From assembly GCF_900459225.1 (NCBI RefSeq), contig NZ_UHFH01000003.1, forward strand, positions 154,501 through 218,500: a stretch of DNA of 64,000 nucleotides, written 5' to 3'. The notes below the pieces were generated by a model, which did no database searches, was not told the DNA's origin, and saw only the letters and a program-made list of their open reading frames with translations. This stretch comes from Streptococcus dysgalactiae subsp. dysgalactiae (lineage in GTDB: Bacteria; Bacillota; Bacilli; Lactobacillales; Streptococcaceae). Both the position numbers and the translations under genes were made by a program. Below are positions 19,219 to 28,325 of this stretch, one piece after another; position 1 is the stretch's first letter; each line of letters begins with the position of its first letter.

Positions 19219-19728
19219 TTACTGTTGGTTGGTAATAGCACTTTTAGCAGGGTCATTGTGGGCAATACGGCTGGCAGCTGCTGCCGCAATGGCGCTAACA
19301 ATATCATCTAAAAAGGTATGGCAGGATTTGCCGTCTTTGTGGTTGAGTTTGTCAACAATCCTTGGTTTTGTCTTGTCCAGATAACCGTAATTGGTAAAGC
19401 CGATGGAACCATAGAGGTTAACAATGGATAAGGCCAAGATTTCATCAATCCCATACAGCCCTTGGTCGGTTTTTAAGATAGTAAGGAGCGGCTCAGACAG
19501 CTGATCGGCTTCAGCCAATTTATCCAATTCGACCCCAGTGATAATAGCGTTTTGTACTTCTCGTTTTTCAAGCACCGCTTCAACACTCTCTAAACATTCT
19601 GCCATGGTCAAGTTGGGGATATAATTATTCTGCAAAAAAAGTACCAGCTCTGCAATAGCTTCTAAAGAAACCCCTCGTTCAGCTAGTAATTGATAAGACA
19701 CTTCTCGTAATTGATGGTCAGTTGTCAT
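19219..19728 (-). CDS. Phosphatidylglycerophosphatase A-family protein
   Basis: A 169-residue protein matching the PgpA family (YutG group): GIDEILALSIVNLYGSIGFTNYGYLDK followed by LNHKDGKSCHTFLDDIVSAIAAA. In the family this enzyme removes phosphate from phosphatidylglycerophosphate to make phosphatidylglycerol; the Gram-positive short forms lack the membrane spans of enterobacterial PgpA, as here. AAAGGAGG precedes the ATG. Single gene, convergent with the preceding small gene. Confidence 0.82.
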   Translation of the reverse strand: MTTDHQLREVSYQLLAERGVSLEAIAELVLFLQNNYIPNLTMAECLESVEAVLEKREVQNAIITGVELDKLAEADQLSEPLLTILKTDQGLYGIDEILALSIVNLYGSIGFTNYGYLDKTKPRIVDKLNHKDGKSCHTFLDDIVSAIAAAAASRIAHNDPAKSAITNQQ

Positions 19729-19901
19729 GTGAGACCTCCTTTTTCTTTATTGTAACATAAATGACCTGCCAAGTAACCCAAAGGAAGCCTTGCCAGCAAT
19801 GTAATTTGAGAAACACTTGTAAAACGATTACAATAGGGTTGTATAACGGTCCACAATAACTAGTTGTTTGTCCAAATTTAGGGACTAGAAAAGAGATTGA
19901 T

Positions 19902-20453
19902 ATGACAAAACGACAGCTCCGCTGGCTTCTTTTAGTGATTTTTGGGTTAATAGTGTTGGTATTCTGATGGCATAGCAGAGCAGTCACCCCAGACAAGCCT
20001 CAGCCATCAGCTCTTTCAGCTTCTCAAGCAATTATTTACCCAAAAGAAATGAAAGATTTACCTCATCAAGCCTAGCTCAAATCAGGTCAATTAGTGAAAA
20101 AAGATGGAAAACAATATCGTACCTTGTCTGCGTCATTGCCTCAACAATCAGGGAAGATTTATTTTTATTATCAGGTATCAGAAACAGGAGAGAAAAAGGG
20201 CATCAAAAAGCTTTTGTCGGCAGGCTATCAAGCTGGAAAGAACCATGTGTTTGATGGGCAGTTGCAGTTCTATTTACCCAAAGAGAATCGGATTCATTTT
20301 ACGGTGTCAGGAAGAGTTTTCAGCCAAACCAAGATAAAGAAGGTAACAGCTCAGTCAAAACCAACTGATGAGGTAGGTGTTTATGAGATTCAAGTTGTTG
20401 CTAAAAATGCTTTAATAGATTTCTTGCTAGACCACCAGGATTTGGTCTATTAG
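19902..20453 (+). pseudogene. Broken gene for a secreted or membrane-anchored protein
   Basis: One frame encodes a membrane-anchor-like start (basic residues, then a span ending LIVLVF), an extracellular-looking linker and a β-rich domain ending near HQDLVY. Two in-frame stop codons interrupt it: TGA right after the hydrophobic segment and TAG after PHQA, before LKSGQLVKKDG. There is no frame shift, so decay is recent. The downstream 119-codon open part (20094-20453) lacks a proper start. I do not recognise the family. Confidence 0.75.
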
Positions 20454-20517
20454 TTGGGTAACTGCTAACACCACTTGTGAGCAATTTTGGTTGCTCATCT
20501 TCAGTAAAGGGCTTTTG

Positions 20518-20526
20518 TGATATAAT
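20518..20526 (+). promoter_or_regulatory. Extended -10 promoter of the S66 peptidase gene
   Basis: TG-A-TATAAT about 33 bases before the start codon, with AAGGAGG in between. Confidence 0.65.
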
Positions 20527-20559
20527 GGGGTAATCTATTATAAATAAGGAGGGCTTGTA

Positions 20560-21585
20560 ATGATTCAAAAAGTTGGTATTGTCAGTTTATCAAGTGGCAT
20601 TTTAGGTGAGGACATGGTCAAACATGAGTTAGACTTGGGCGTCAAACGGTTGAAAGCCTTAGGACTCGATCCTGTCTTTTTGCCAAATGCTTTAAAAGGT
20701 CTAGAGTATGTGAAAGACCATCCAGAAGCTAGGGCTGCTGATCTTCTTGAAGCTTTTGCAGACCCATCCATTGACATGATTTTATGTGCTATCGGCGGGG
20801 ATGACACCCATCGTCTGTTGCCTTACCTTTTTAGTGATAGACAACTCGAAAAGGTTGCTCGGCAGAAGGTCTTTCTTGGCTTTTCAGACACAACCATGAA
20901 CCATCTCATGCTCCACAAGCTAGGACTAAAAACCTTTTACGGTCAATCTTTCCTGGCAGATATTTGTGAACTGGAAGAGGAGATGTTGCCCTATTCCTTA
21001 GCCTATTTTAAGGAATTAATCGAGACAGGCAGTATTGCAGCTATTAGACCAAGTGACGTGTGGTACGACGAGCGGACAGATTTTAGCCAAGCAGCCTTGG
21101 GAACTAAACGAGTGGTCCACTCCAATCAAGGATTTAAATTATTGCGAGGTCCAGCCCAATTTAGCGGGGAGATTTTAGGGGGCTGTTTAGAATCCCTTTA
21201 TCAGCTATTTGATGGGTCACGTTATGCAGACAGTGTGACCCTGTGCCAGCAATATGGTTTATTTCCTTCTTTGGCGGATTGGGAGGACAAAATTCTCTTA
21301 CTTGAAACAAGTGAAGAAAAGCCAAGCCCAGAGCTCTATCGTCACATGCTTGAAACCTTAAAAGAAACAGGCATTTTCAGCGTCCTTTCAGGTGTTCTGG
21401 TCGGTAAACCTATGGATGAAACCTACGATGACGATTATCAAAACATTCTTTTAGAGGTCATTGATACCGATATTCCTATTTTGGCTAACCTTTCTATTGG
21501 GCATGCTACTCCAAGAGCTATTGTGCCATTTGGAGTGAAGGCTTTTGTGGATGCAGACCAGCAACTTATTCGTTTTGACTGTTAG
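20560..21585 (+). CDS. S66-family peptidase (LD-carboxypeptidase/MccF-like)
   Basis: A 341-residue cytoplasmic protein of the S66 family, which includes LD-carboxypeptidases and the microcin C self-immunity peptidase MccF. The nucleophile elbow reads AIGGDDTHRLLPYL, with Thr83 where the catalytic serine is expected. The glutamate (LLLETSEEKPS) and histidine (SIGHATPRAIVPFG) of the Ser-Glu-His set are present. The FLGFSDTTMNHLMLHK segment is typical of the family. Monocistronic with a good ribosome site. Activity with threonine in place of serine is uncertain. Confidence 0.87.
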   Translation: MIQKVGIVSLSSGILGEDMVKHELDLGVKRLKALGLDPVFLPNALKGLEYVKDHPEARAADLLEAFADPSIDMILCAIGGDDTHRLLPYLFSDRQLEKVARQKVFLGFSDTTMNHLMLHKLGLKTFYGQSFLADICELEEEMLPYSLAYFKELIETGSIAAIRPSDVWYDERTDFSQAALGTKRVVHSNQGFKLLRGPAQFSGEILGGCLESLYQLFDGSRYADSVTLCQQYGLFPSLADWEDKILLLETSEEKPSPELYRHMLETLKETGIFSVLSGVLVGKPMDETYDDDYQNILLEVIDTDIPILANLSIGHATPRAIVPFGVKAFVDADQQLIRFDC

Positions 21586-22092
21586 AATGAGGGAACGTTT
21601 ACTTATAACTTGACCAGTCATCAGTAATGTAAGCAGAAGTAGAGGCAAGTCTGCGGAAAGCTAGAGACCACTAGAGAAAGGAGCTATTAAAGGCATTTTT
21701 CTTGTGGTCACTGTTCACACCCAAAAGACTTCAACTGTTATTCAGGAAAGTTAAAGGGCTATTTAGGAAATCACTATATTATTTTTGTGAAAAAGGTATC
21801 ATAAATTTGTCGAGGTTACAACGAGACAAAGATGAGAAGATATGGGTGTTCCTTATATATAAAAGTCGTGACTATTTTTAAGTGATATCTGCCACTAACC
21901 TTGTAAACATTGAGGAAAACATCTCCTATTTTAGAAGAATGACATGACAGCCAAACTAAGAATTTTTGCACGTGCACCTGTAGTCCTTGCAGAACAGATG
22001 GAGCACCTAACGCTTGTAACGTTTGTTAAGTGAAACTAAAGGAATAGTGATGACAGTTTGTTATCAAGGAAAGACAACTGGAGTTTGGAAAT
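21586..22092. other. Intergenic stretch, probably decayed sequence
   Basis: No gene with a ribosome site. A 30-codon frame starting around 21943 and another starting at the ATG of 22050 look like pieces of lost genes, but I cannot assign them to a family. No RNA gene or repeat seen. Confidence 0.4.
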
Positions 22093-22371
22093 TTGGATGT
22101 CAAAACTCCACAACCCGGTTGGGTTAAGGAAGGGTTTCAGAAAAATTATATTGTTTGGCTAGATAATCATATCAGGGTTCTCATGGCGGATCTAAATCCT
22201 TTGACAATAACCAACTTAAAGATTGGTGCAACAGGAATAGTAGGCGGTGGTTTTGCAGGCTACGGGATGTATGTGCTCGGTTATCGAGGTGATTTTTTGG
22301 ACATTACAAATCATCGTATTGTCTCAGCCAAAACCTTCCATAAACAATACGACAAGATAGAAGATAACTAA
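22093..22371 (+). CDS. Hypothetical protein, possibly a gene remnant
   Basis: A 92-residue frame with a TTG start 10 bases after GGAG; the frame stays open back to 22054. It has one hydrophobic Gly-rich segment (IGATGIVGGGFAGYGMYVLGY) that could span the membrane and a polar C-terminus. I recognise no family. The weak start and the decayed sequence upstream suggest it may be the tail of a longer lost gene. A terminator follows at 22434. Confidence 0.4.
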   Translation: MDVKTPQPGWVKEGFQKNYIVWLDNHIRVLMADLNPLTITNLKIGATGIVGGGFAGYGMYVLGYRGDFLDITNHRIVSAKTFHKQYDKIEDN

Positions 22372-22433
22372 ACATTGTGAATTGGCCAGTAATTGTTCAC
22401 CTACCACAAAAAAGTTAGCATTCTTTTTAAGAA

Positions 22434-22472
22434 GAGGACTTAGTTCTGTACGGGGCAGAGCTAGGTCCTTTT
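22434..22472 (+). terminator. Terminator after the hypothetical gene
   Basis: Fourteen-base stem (AGGACTTAGTTCTG with CAGAGCTAGGTCCT, two G-U pairs) and a TTTT tract. Confidence 0.75.
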
Positions 22473-22906
22473 CATGTTACCCTAATAGCTTACTATTAAT
22501 AGTAGTCAGTGTTGCCTTTTCAGCTAATATAACCTTCCTTTTGATATAGGAAGACTCTCTATATCCTTTTTGGTAAATGATTGTTGATTCACTCCTGATG
22601 ATACGGAGAGTAAAAGAAAAAAGTAGGTGCTATATCCTAATAGTGACAAATTAGGATAGTAATCAAGTACTAAGACGAAAAATAACGAAAAGATACAAAA
22701 AAATTATAAAATATTCGTAATCTTCTTATAAAAAGTATAAAACAAAACTAAAAAGAAACTATTATTACAAAATAAGGAGTAAAAAATATAGTTTTTCTAT
22801 CATTATCTCTTTTAATTTTCATATTTTTTAAAAAAACTATTGCTAAACTGGTTATGTAAGCGTATACTATCTGTAGTGAGCGAAATTAAAAAAAGAGGAC
22901 AAACAC
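22473..22906 (+). promoter_or_regulatory. Long AT-rich region with the spd promoter
   Basis: Very AT-rich sequence without a gene. A good promoter lies at its end: -35 TTGCTA (22840-22845), exactly 17 bases, -10 TATACT (22863-22868), then a roughly 35-base leader with AGAGGA before the spd ATG. The AT-rich upstream DNA could bind a regulator such as CovR, but I see no definite site. Confidence 0.6.
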
Positions 22907-23722
22907 ATGAATTTACTTGGATTACAACGGGTTTTTTCAAAAAAATGTCAGTTAGTTAAGTTGTCGATGGTGGCTTTATTATCAGCCACAGTTGCTATCA
23001 CAACATTAACACCTGAAACCATTGCATCTGCACGTGAGACATATGTCTCTAACGAAGTTGTTCAGAATGATGAAGCGCATCAGTACTTGCAAGAATCTTT
23101 AGCGTGGACTTTCAGTGACAGTCCAAACTACTATAAGGTGTTAGGAGCTAGCCAAATCAATCCAGCACTTTTCCCTCAAGCAGGTGATATTTTATATAGT
23201 GGACTAGATGAGCTAGGGAGGAGTCGTACTGCCAGAGGAACACTGACTTACGAAAATGTTGCAGCAAGTTACGGCGTTAGACAGTCTTTTGCTAAAAATC
23301 AAAATCCTTCAGGATGGCTAGGAAATCCTAACCGTGTGAAATATAAAATTGACTGGTTAAATGGTATAGCTTATGTTGGAGATTTTTGGAATAGAAGTCA
23401 CTTAATTGCAGATAGCCTTGGAGGAGATGCTCTTAGAGTTAACGCTGTCACAGGCACTCGTACTCAAAATGTAGGAGGTCGAGATCAAAAAGGAGGTATG
23501 CGTTATACCGAACAAAGAGCTCAAGAGTGGTTAGAAGCCAATCGAAATGGTCACCTCTATTATGAAGCGGCACCAGTTTATCAAGGTGATGAATTAGTTC
23601 CAAGAGCTGTAGTGGTATCAATGCAATCTTCTGATAAATCAATTGACGAAAAAGTTTTGGTTTATAACACAGCTAATGGCTACACCATTAACTATAACGA
23701 CGGAACGTTTACTCAGAATTAA
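22907..23722 (+). CDS. spd: Secreted DNase, Spd/mitogenic-factor family
   Basis: A 271-residue secreted nuclease closely resembling streptococcal Spd (DNase B, mitogenic factor). The signal peptide covers about residues 1-42 (basic start, hydrophobic core, cleavage near ASA). The DNA/RNA non-specific ββα-metal nuclease core follows: FWNRSHLIADSLGGDA with His165 of the precursor as general base, then TRTQNVGGRDQKGGMRYTEQ. It degrades extracellular DNA, including neutrophil traps, in relatives. Single gene with its own promoter and terminator; no phage genes are adjacent, so this is the chromosomal type. Confidence 0.93.
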   Translation: MNLLGLQRVFSKKCQLVKLSMVALLSATVAITTLTPETIASARETYVSNEVVQNDEAHQYLQESLAWTFSDSPNYYKVLGASQINPALFPQAGDILYSGLDELGRSRTARGTLTYENVAASYGVRQSFAKNQNPSGWLGNPNRVKYKIDWLNGIAYVGDFWNRSHLIADSLGGDALRVNAVTGTRTQNVGGRDQKGGMRYTEQRAQEWLEANRNGHLYYEAAPVYQGDELVPRAVVVSMQSSDKSIDEKVLVYNTANGYTINYNDGTFTQN

Positions 23723-23725
23723 TAA

Positions 23726-23765
23726 CAAAAAGTCAGGCCTCTGCTCACTAGGCTTGACTTTTTTG
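23726..23765 (+). terminator. spd terminator
   Basis: AAGTCAGGCCT pairs with AGGCTTGACTT, flanked by A- and T-tracts. Confidence 0.85.
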
Positions 23766-24120
23766 TTGATTTACAAATGATTTGAAGCCCTATGGATATT
23801 TTGTAACTATTATTAAATCATAAAGCCTAATCTAAGGAGATTTGTTAAAATAATTCTAAAAGTTATTTTGATAAAAAAGTGTTATAAGAAACCTTCTGAA
23901 ATGGGCAGTAGAGAAATCAGCTATAGGATTAATAGCCTTGTTCGTATTATTCAGCGCTAATCAAAATCGATTACCCTTGTTGAAATAATTCTGCTCAATA
24001 GTTAGTAAGTCAAAGCATCTTTAGGTTCTAAAATTATAACCATTATCAGCTTTTTTGTTCGAATCGTAAGCAAATAGAATAATACCATGAGCTTTAAAGA
24101 TAAAAACCTTTCTTTACTCT
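23766..24120. other. Intergenic stretch with no supported feature
   Basis: AT-rich; no open frame, RNA gene or repeat that I can support between the spd terminator and the flavoprotein gene. Confidence 0.5.
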
Positions 24121-25575
24121 CTATTCCCTACCTTTCAAAGCCCGCTTTGCCATGCGTTGGATTTTAATGGTGGAGTTATTCTGATAGATGACGCCGTTTA
24201 CTAAGGCACCGTGTGCATATAAGTTGGGCATGACGCCGTATTTTGGTGATAGGACTTGCGCTGTTTCTGGTAAAATGGTAAGTCCGCCTTGAGTATCTAG
24301 TTGACCAAGGCGCTGATTGATGAGTGATTGGAGAAGAGGTGTTGCTGATGAGAGATTAGCTGGTGTCAAGTGATAACCCGTTGCATTGATGATGCGATTG
24401 ACGAAAAACTTAGTCGACTTAGTAATGATGGTAAATCCCTGATCCGTCGATGTGATATCTGAAACATCATCAATCGTCGTTAGTCTATTTTGTTTGAAAG
24501 CTTCTAACAGTACTTTAGCAGAATCCTCTGGCATGGGATTGCGCAAGTTGACGATGGCCTTACCATAAGTGTCTTGATAAGCTTTGCGATCATCTAAGGA
24601 CATGTAGGGCCACAAATCAGTCAACCAGACCGTTATTCTTGAGGCTAGTTGCTGTAAAAGATAAAGCTCTTTAGAATGTTCAAAGGCTAAAGCAATGCCC
24701 TCTTGCCCTGGGGCTAAAACTTGTTTTGTTGCCTCTTTCCAACTCTTAAAACCCATAGCTTGTAACTCGCTTGATAACAAGTTGTCAAAGGTATTCAAAG
24801 TAAAGGAATGCTCAGCTTGGTTGAGCAGTTGGTTGAGCGTTTCGTCTGTGAAAAACTGCCAATCGATGACAGGCCCTTCTAGAATACGCACTGTTGGAAA
24901 AACGTTTGACCGAGAAAAAGCTTGAATAGAAGCCTTGGTATCACTGACAAGCCATTTAATCACATCAATGGCAGCCAGTCCTGTCCCGACGACAGTAACC
25001 GTCTGCCCCTCAAACACATCTCTGGCAAATTGTTTCAGAGGGTAGGGATCAGCATGGTAGCCAAGAGCCCCCTCTAGTTCATAAGGGTCTAACACCGGTA
25101 AGGCTCCACAAGCAAGATGAATCTCGTCAAAAAAGACTGGCAAATCGCTGGGAGTTGATCCTTCTTCCAGCTCTACTTGCCACTGTTGCTGCTGAGGAAA
25201 ATAATGGATGTCCTCAACTCTAGACGTCACGACCCTAACAGGAAGTCGGTCTAACAGGGATTTTGCTCTCTCAGATAAATACTTTCCGTAAAGAACTCTT
25301 GCGACATAAGATTGGTCAGTGTTGTAGCCATTTTCTCTTAGCCATATCATGAAATCATTCATGTTGCGATAATCAAACGAAATGTCGTCAATAGGAGAGT
25401 TTATCAAGGCCAATGCCACATCTTCTTGGAAAGGAATTCCTTTCCCAAAGTGGTGAGAATCATCAAAACAGAAAATCTCCATAGTCGCTAAAACGTCTTC
25501 TGACTGATGAGAAAGAGCTAGCAAAACAGCCAAACCACTCACTCCCATTCCCACAATACCAATCCTTTTCTTCAC
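24121..25575 (-). CDS. FAD/NAD(P)-binding oxidoreductase-like protein
   Basis: A 484-residue protein starting at a GTG preceded by AGGAGG eight bases upstream; an earlier ATG (25608) would include the ribosome site and is rejected. The N-terminus RIGIVGMGVSGLAVLLAL is a dinucleotide-binding Rossmann motif, and a second one, VTVVGTGLAAIDVIKWL, lies near residue 190. FNxxG-like FFVNRIINATGYHLTP follows. It matches the FAD-NAD(P)-binding family found in siderophore and amine oxidation contexts, but the substrate is unknown. It stands alone. Confidence 0.75.
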   Translation of the reverse strand: MKKRIGIVGMGVSGLAVLLALSHQSEDVLATMEIFCFDDSHHFGKGIPFQEDVALALINSPIDDISFDYRNMNDFMIWLRENGYNTDQSYVARVLYGKYLSERAKSLLDRLPVRVVTSRVEDIHYFPQQQQWQVELEEGSTPSDLPVFFDEIHLACGALPVLDPYELEGALGYHADPYPLKQFARDVFEGQTVTVVGTGLAAIDVIKWLVSDTKASIQAFSRSNVFPTVRILEGPVIDWQFFTDETLNQLLNQAEHSFTLNTFDNLLSSELQAMGFKSWKEATKQVLAPGQEGIALAFEHSKELYLLQQLASRITVWLTDLWPYMSLDDRKAYQDTYGKAIVNLRNPMPEDSAKVLLEAFKQNRLTTIDDVSDITSTDQGFTIITKSTKFFVNRIINATGYHLTPANLSSATPLLQSLINQRLGQLDTQGGLTILPETAQVLSPKYGVMPNLYAHGALVNGVIYQNNSTIKIQRMAKRALKGRE

Positions 25576-25608
25576 CGAATCATCCTCCTTTCTCCTATCA
25601 TAGCACAA

Positions 25609-26030
25609 AAATAGAATTGCTAGCGGATAAAGCCTGATTTTTACTAAAAGTTGTCTCTGTTGCTCTCGCCACTAGAAGTTATAAAGGTGTTAACGAATGC
25701 GTCTTAAACCATCTTTTTCAAGCTGAAACACCTTTTGACAGATCTCATCTATAAACCATTGGCCATGCAACAGGCTGATAATGGCACGAGGTATTGACTC
25801 TGAGTTGTGAAATCATAACAGGCGATATGAATACCATCCTTGGTCTTCCGGTTGCAGAATTATCACAGAGACTTTTTGGAAAACAGGAGAAACTATCAAA
25901 TAGTAGCAGCTAAAAACGCTAAGACCCTAGGGCCTTAACATTTGTCTTGGTAGCATGCTACTTGGTAATGAGGGATAAAGTTTCAGTTAGCTGTCTGATA
26001 AAGCGTCCGATCCCATCTTAAGAAAAAATG
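25609..26030 (-). pseudogene. Unidentified coding remnant
   Basis: On the minus strand, the tail of a protein is readable (AIISLLHGQWFIDEICQKV through GLRRIR and a stop near 25694). A preceding piece (DGIHIACYDFTTQSQYLV) is in another frame, so at least one frame shift occurred. No start or family can be assigned. It lies next to a truncated immunity gene and an insertion sequence. Confidence 0.45.
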
Positions 26031-26291
26031 TTATCTGTGGATGAGAGAGAGGGCTAGCGACTGTAAAAAGGCTAGTTTTCCTCTTTCTTTATGAGGTTCC
26101 TTGGCTAGTTGCTGTGCAAAATCAATAACAGGTTGGGGTGCCTCGTACTTGTTCAGCACAAGATACCAGGAAATATCATTGCTTAACTTCGCGAGTGCAT
26201 CTCGCTCCCCTTTTTCCATTGATGCTCTAGCTTTTAAAAAGATTTTTACTAGGGCATTATTATGAAGAGGCCACAGTTTTCTGTACAACAT
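26031..26291 (-). pseudogene. Bacteriocin immunity protein, 5' end replaced by an insertion sequence
   Basis: 86 readable residues. The body (ALVKIFLKARASMEKGERDALAKL, LSNDISWYLVLNKYEAPQ, then PVIDFAQQL) matches the EntA/Blp-type bacteriocin immunity family, small cytoplasmic helical bundles that protect the producer. The first codons (MLYRKL) come from the terminal sequence of the adjacent IS3-family element, so the native N-terminus was lost when the element inserted. No ribosome site is evident at the new start, so it is probably not expressed normally. Confidence 0.65.
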
Positions 26292-26304
26292 TTATAAATT
26301 GCTT

Positions 26305-26967
26305 TTATGCAGCCAGTCGTTTTGCCATTGGAGTTTGGTAGTTAAGACTACCATTAGTGCGATAGTGGTTCCACCAGTAGACATAATCTTTCGTTTTAAG
26401 GATTAATTCTTCCAGTGAATGGAAGGTTTCCTGGTTGACAAACTCCAGTTTGAAGGAACGATAGGTACTTTCAGCGACGACATTGTCATAGGGACAACCG
26501 GCTTGACTGAGGGAACGAATGATACCAAAAGCTTCAAGCATCTCATCAATCAGCTGATTGTCAAACTCTTTATTGAAGAGGTCAATGATGAGACAAACGT
26601 AAGCCCAGCACTTACCAACACGGATATAAGTCAAGTCGGTCACAGTCGCTTCAAGTGATCTTTCTTGATTGAATTGTCTGTGTAAGTAGTTAGGAATGGG
26701 TGCGTCATTCTTTCCTTTGGAAAGCGGTTTAAAGGCTACTTTCTGATAAATGGATACTAAGTTGAGTCTCTCTATGATGCGACGAATCCGCCGACGAGAC
26801 AGTGAGATAGCATCATTCTCTAAACATTTCTTGATTTTCCTAGCCCCATATCTAGACTTACTCTCAAGAAAAATGCACGTAATCATCTCTTCAATCTCTA
26901 CTTCAGATACTGGCTCTACAGCTTTGTAATAATAGCTAGAGCGTGGTATATTCAGCCAACGACACAT
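26305..26967 (-). pseudogene. IS3-family transposase orfB with internal deletion
   Basis: 220 residues of the DDE transposase. The N-terminal MCRWLNIPRSSYYYKA and the C-terminal integrase-core end (CPYDNVVAESTYRSFK) are intact. The protein jumps from IIDLFNKE straight to FDNQLIDE. In copy 2 about 41 residues lie between, including SDRGKE, which carries the second catalytic aspartate. The deletion is in frame, but the enzyme cannot be active. Confidence 0.85.
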
Positions 26968-27002
26968 GGCTGATATGCTACAGTTAACTTTGTTAGCAGT
27001 GA

Positions 27003-27293
27003 TTACTTCTCTTTTCGTGCCATAATCACCGCCGCTTGCTTTAGGATATCTAGCTGTATTTCGAGTTCTTTATTGCGTTTTCGGAGTTCAATCAGTTCAC
27101 GCTGTTCATCTGTAAGATTATCAATAGTTTTAAATGAGCCAGTTGTTTTTGCCTGACGAACCCACTTATCGAAGGCTGAGGGCGTTAACTCATATTCTTT
27201 GATAAGCTCACTTCGTTTCCTGCCAGCATTGTGGAGGTCAACGATTTGTTGCTTAAAGTTATCGGTGAAGTGGCGACGTATTTTTCTAGACAT
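27003..27293 (-). CDS. IS3-family transposase orfA
   Basis: 96 residues starting at MSRKIRRHFT, the same start as in copy 2; an upstream frame adds 11 unlikely residues. It has the helix-turn-helix (KEYELTPSAFDKWVRQAK) and a leucine-zipper-like C-terminus (ELRKRNKELEIQLDILKQA) typical of OrfA, which binds the element ends and normally fuses to OrfB by frameshifting. Confidence 0.88.
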   Translation of the reverse strand: MSRKIRRHFTDNFKQQIVDLHNAGRKRSELIKEYELTPSAFDKWVRQAKTTGSFKTIDNLTDEQRELIELRKRNKELEIQLDILKQAAVIMARKEK

Positions 27294-27440
27294 ATCTGTT
27301 CTCCTATTTTCTTTAGTGTAGAACACTTTATAAATTCTGTCTAGCTTAGTGTAACCTATTCAGACAGTACTTTTTTTATCTCTTTACTCTTTTAACAAAA
27401 TTAGTTTATGTATTTTTTTGAGTTATAAAAAAAGACTATC

Positions 27441-27469
27441 TTAATTAAAGTATGAAAGCGTTTTATAAT
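27441..27469 (+). promoter_or_regulatory. Glucitol operon promoter overlapped by a cre-like site
   Basis: -10 TATAAT (27464-27469), 17 bases from a weak -35 TTAATT (27441-27446), as expected for a promoter that needs an activator such as GutR. A CcpA-type site TGAAAGCGTTTTAT (27453-27466) overlaps the -10. Confidence 0.6.
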
Positions 27470-27502
27470 ATAGGTGTAAAAAAAGCAAAGGAGAAAAAAA
27501 TT

Positions 27503-28303
27503 ATGACTGACTGGTTAAATATTGCTGGTAAAACGGCAATCGTTACAGGTGCTTCCTCAGGTATAGGTAGAGCAATTGTTGAAGAACTTCTGGAATTAGA
27601 TGTCAAAGTTGCTAACTTTGATATTGTAGACAATGGCTTAACTCATCCAAACTTAATATTTGTAAAGGTTGATGTTACTTCTCGTAAAGAAGTTGAAGAT
27701 GGAGTATCGAAAGTAGTAAAACATTTTTGTAAAATTGATGCATTAATTAATAATGCTGGAATTAATATTCCTCGACTTCTAGTTGATTCAAATGATCCTC
27801 ATGGGAAATATGAATTAGATGACGAGACATTTGATAAAATTACAGCAATTAACCAAAAAGGCCTATTTTTAGTAAGCCAAGCAGTTGGACGTATACTTGT
27901 TGAACAAAAGTCAGGTGTTATTATTAATATGGCTTCTGAAGCTGGGCTTGAAGGCTCTGAAGGGCAAAGTGCTTATGCAGCAACAAAAGCAGCATTGTAT
28001 TCTTATACGCGTTCATGGTCAAAAGAATTAGGAAAATATGGTGTTCGTGTTGTAGGTATTGCACCAGGTATTATGGAAGCTACTGGGCTAAGAACACGGG
28101 CATATGAAGAGGCATTAGGATATACTAGAGGAAAAACTGTTGAAGAGATTCGTGCAGGATATTCATCTACGAGTACTACACCACTTGGACGTAGTGGGAA
28201 ATTAAGGGAAGTTGCAGATCTTGTCGCTTATTATATTTCAGATCGTTCAAGCTATATTACTGGAATTACAACAAATGTAGCAGGTGGTAAAACAAGAGGA
28301 TGA
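27503..28303 (+). CDS. srlD: Sorbitol-6-phosphate 2-dehydrogenase (short-chain dehydrogenase)
   Basis: A 266-residue short-chain dehydrogenase: TGASSGIG cofactor loop, NNAGIN, and the catalytic Ser and Tyr-x-x-x-Lys in NMASEAG and SAYAATK. It oxidises glucitol 6-phosphate made by the PTS downstream to fructose 6-phosphate with NAD. I chose the ATG after AAAGGAG; the upstream in-frame start at 27452 lies in the promoter. Its role is set by the operon, which holds all glucitol PTS subunits and both regulators. Confidence 0.9.
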   Translation: MTDWLNIAGKTAIVTGASSGIGRAIVEELLELDVKVANFDIVDNGLTHPNLIFVKVDVTSRKEVEDGVSKVVKHFCKIDALINNAGINIPRLLVDSNDPHGKYELDDETFDKITAINQKGLFLVSQAVGRILVEQKSGVIINMASEAGLEGSEGQSAYAATKAALYSYTRSWSKELGKYGVRVVGIAPGIMEATGLRTRAYEEALGYTRGKTVEEIRAGYSSTSTTPLGRSGKLREVADLVAYYISDRSSYITGITTNVAGGKTRG

Positions 28304-28325
28304 CATCCAGCTAGAAAGGATAGTC

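Larger units (their letters stand above)
26281..27360 (-). mobile_element. IS3-family element, copy 1 (internally deleted)
   Basis: Two-gene (orfA/orfB) element of the IS3 family, nearly the same as copy 2 at 33831-35035 but inverted. The ends share an imperfect terminal repeat with the core ATTTATAAAGTGTT, and the outer left sequence TGAATAGGTTACACTAA is found in both copies. Exact ends are uncertain by about 10-20 bases. orfB has lost about 41 codons, so the element is dead. Confidence 0.8.

Noticed and set aside
22907-23722. Prophage origin of the secreted nuclease
   Set aside because: No phage genes adjoin it; gene has its own promoter and terminator in a chromosomal context.
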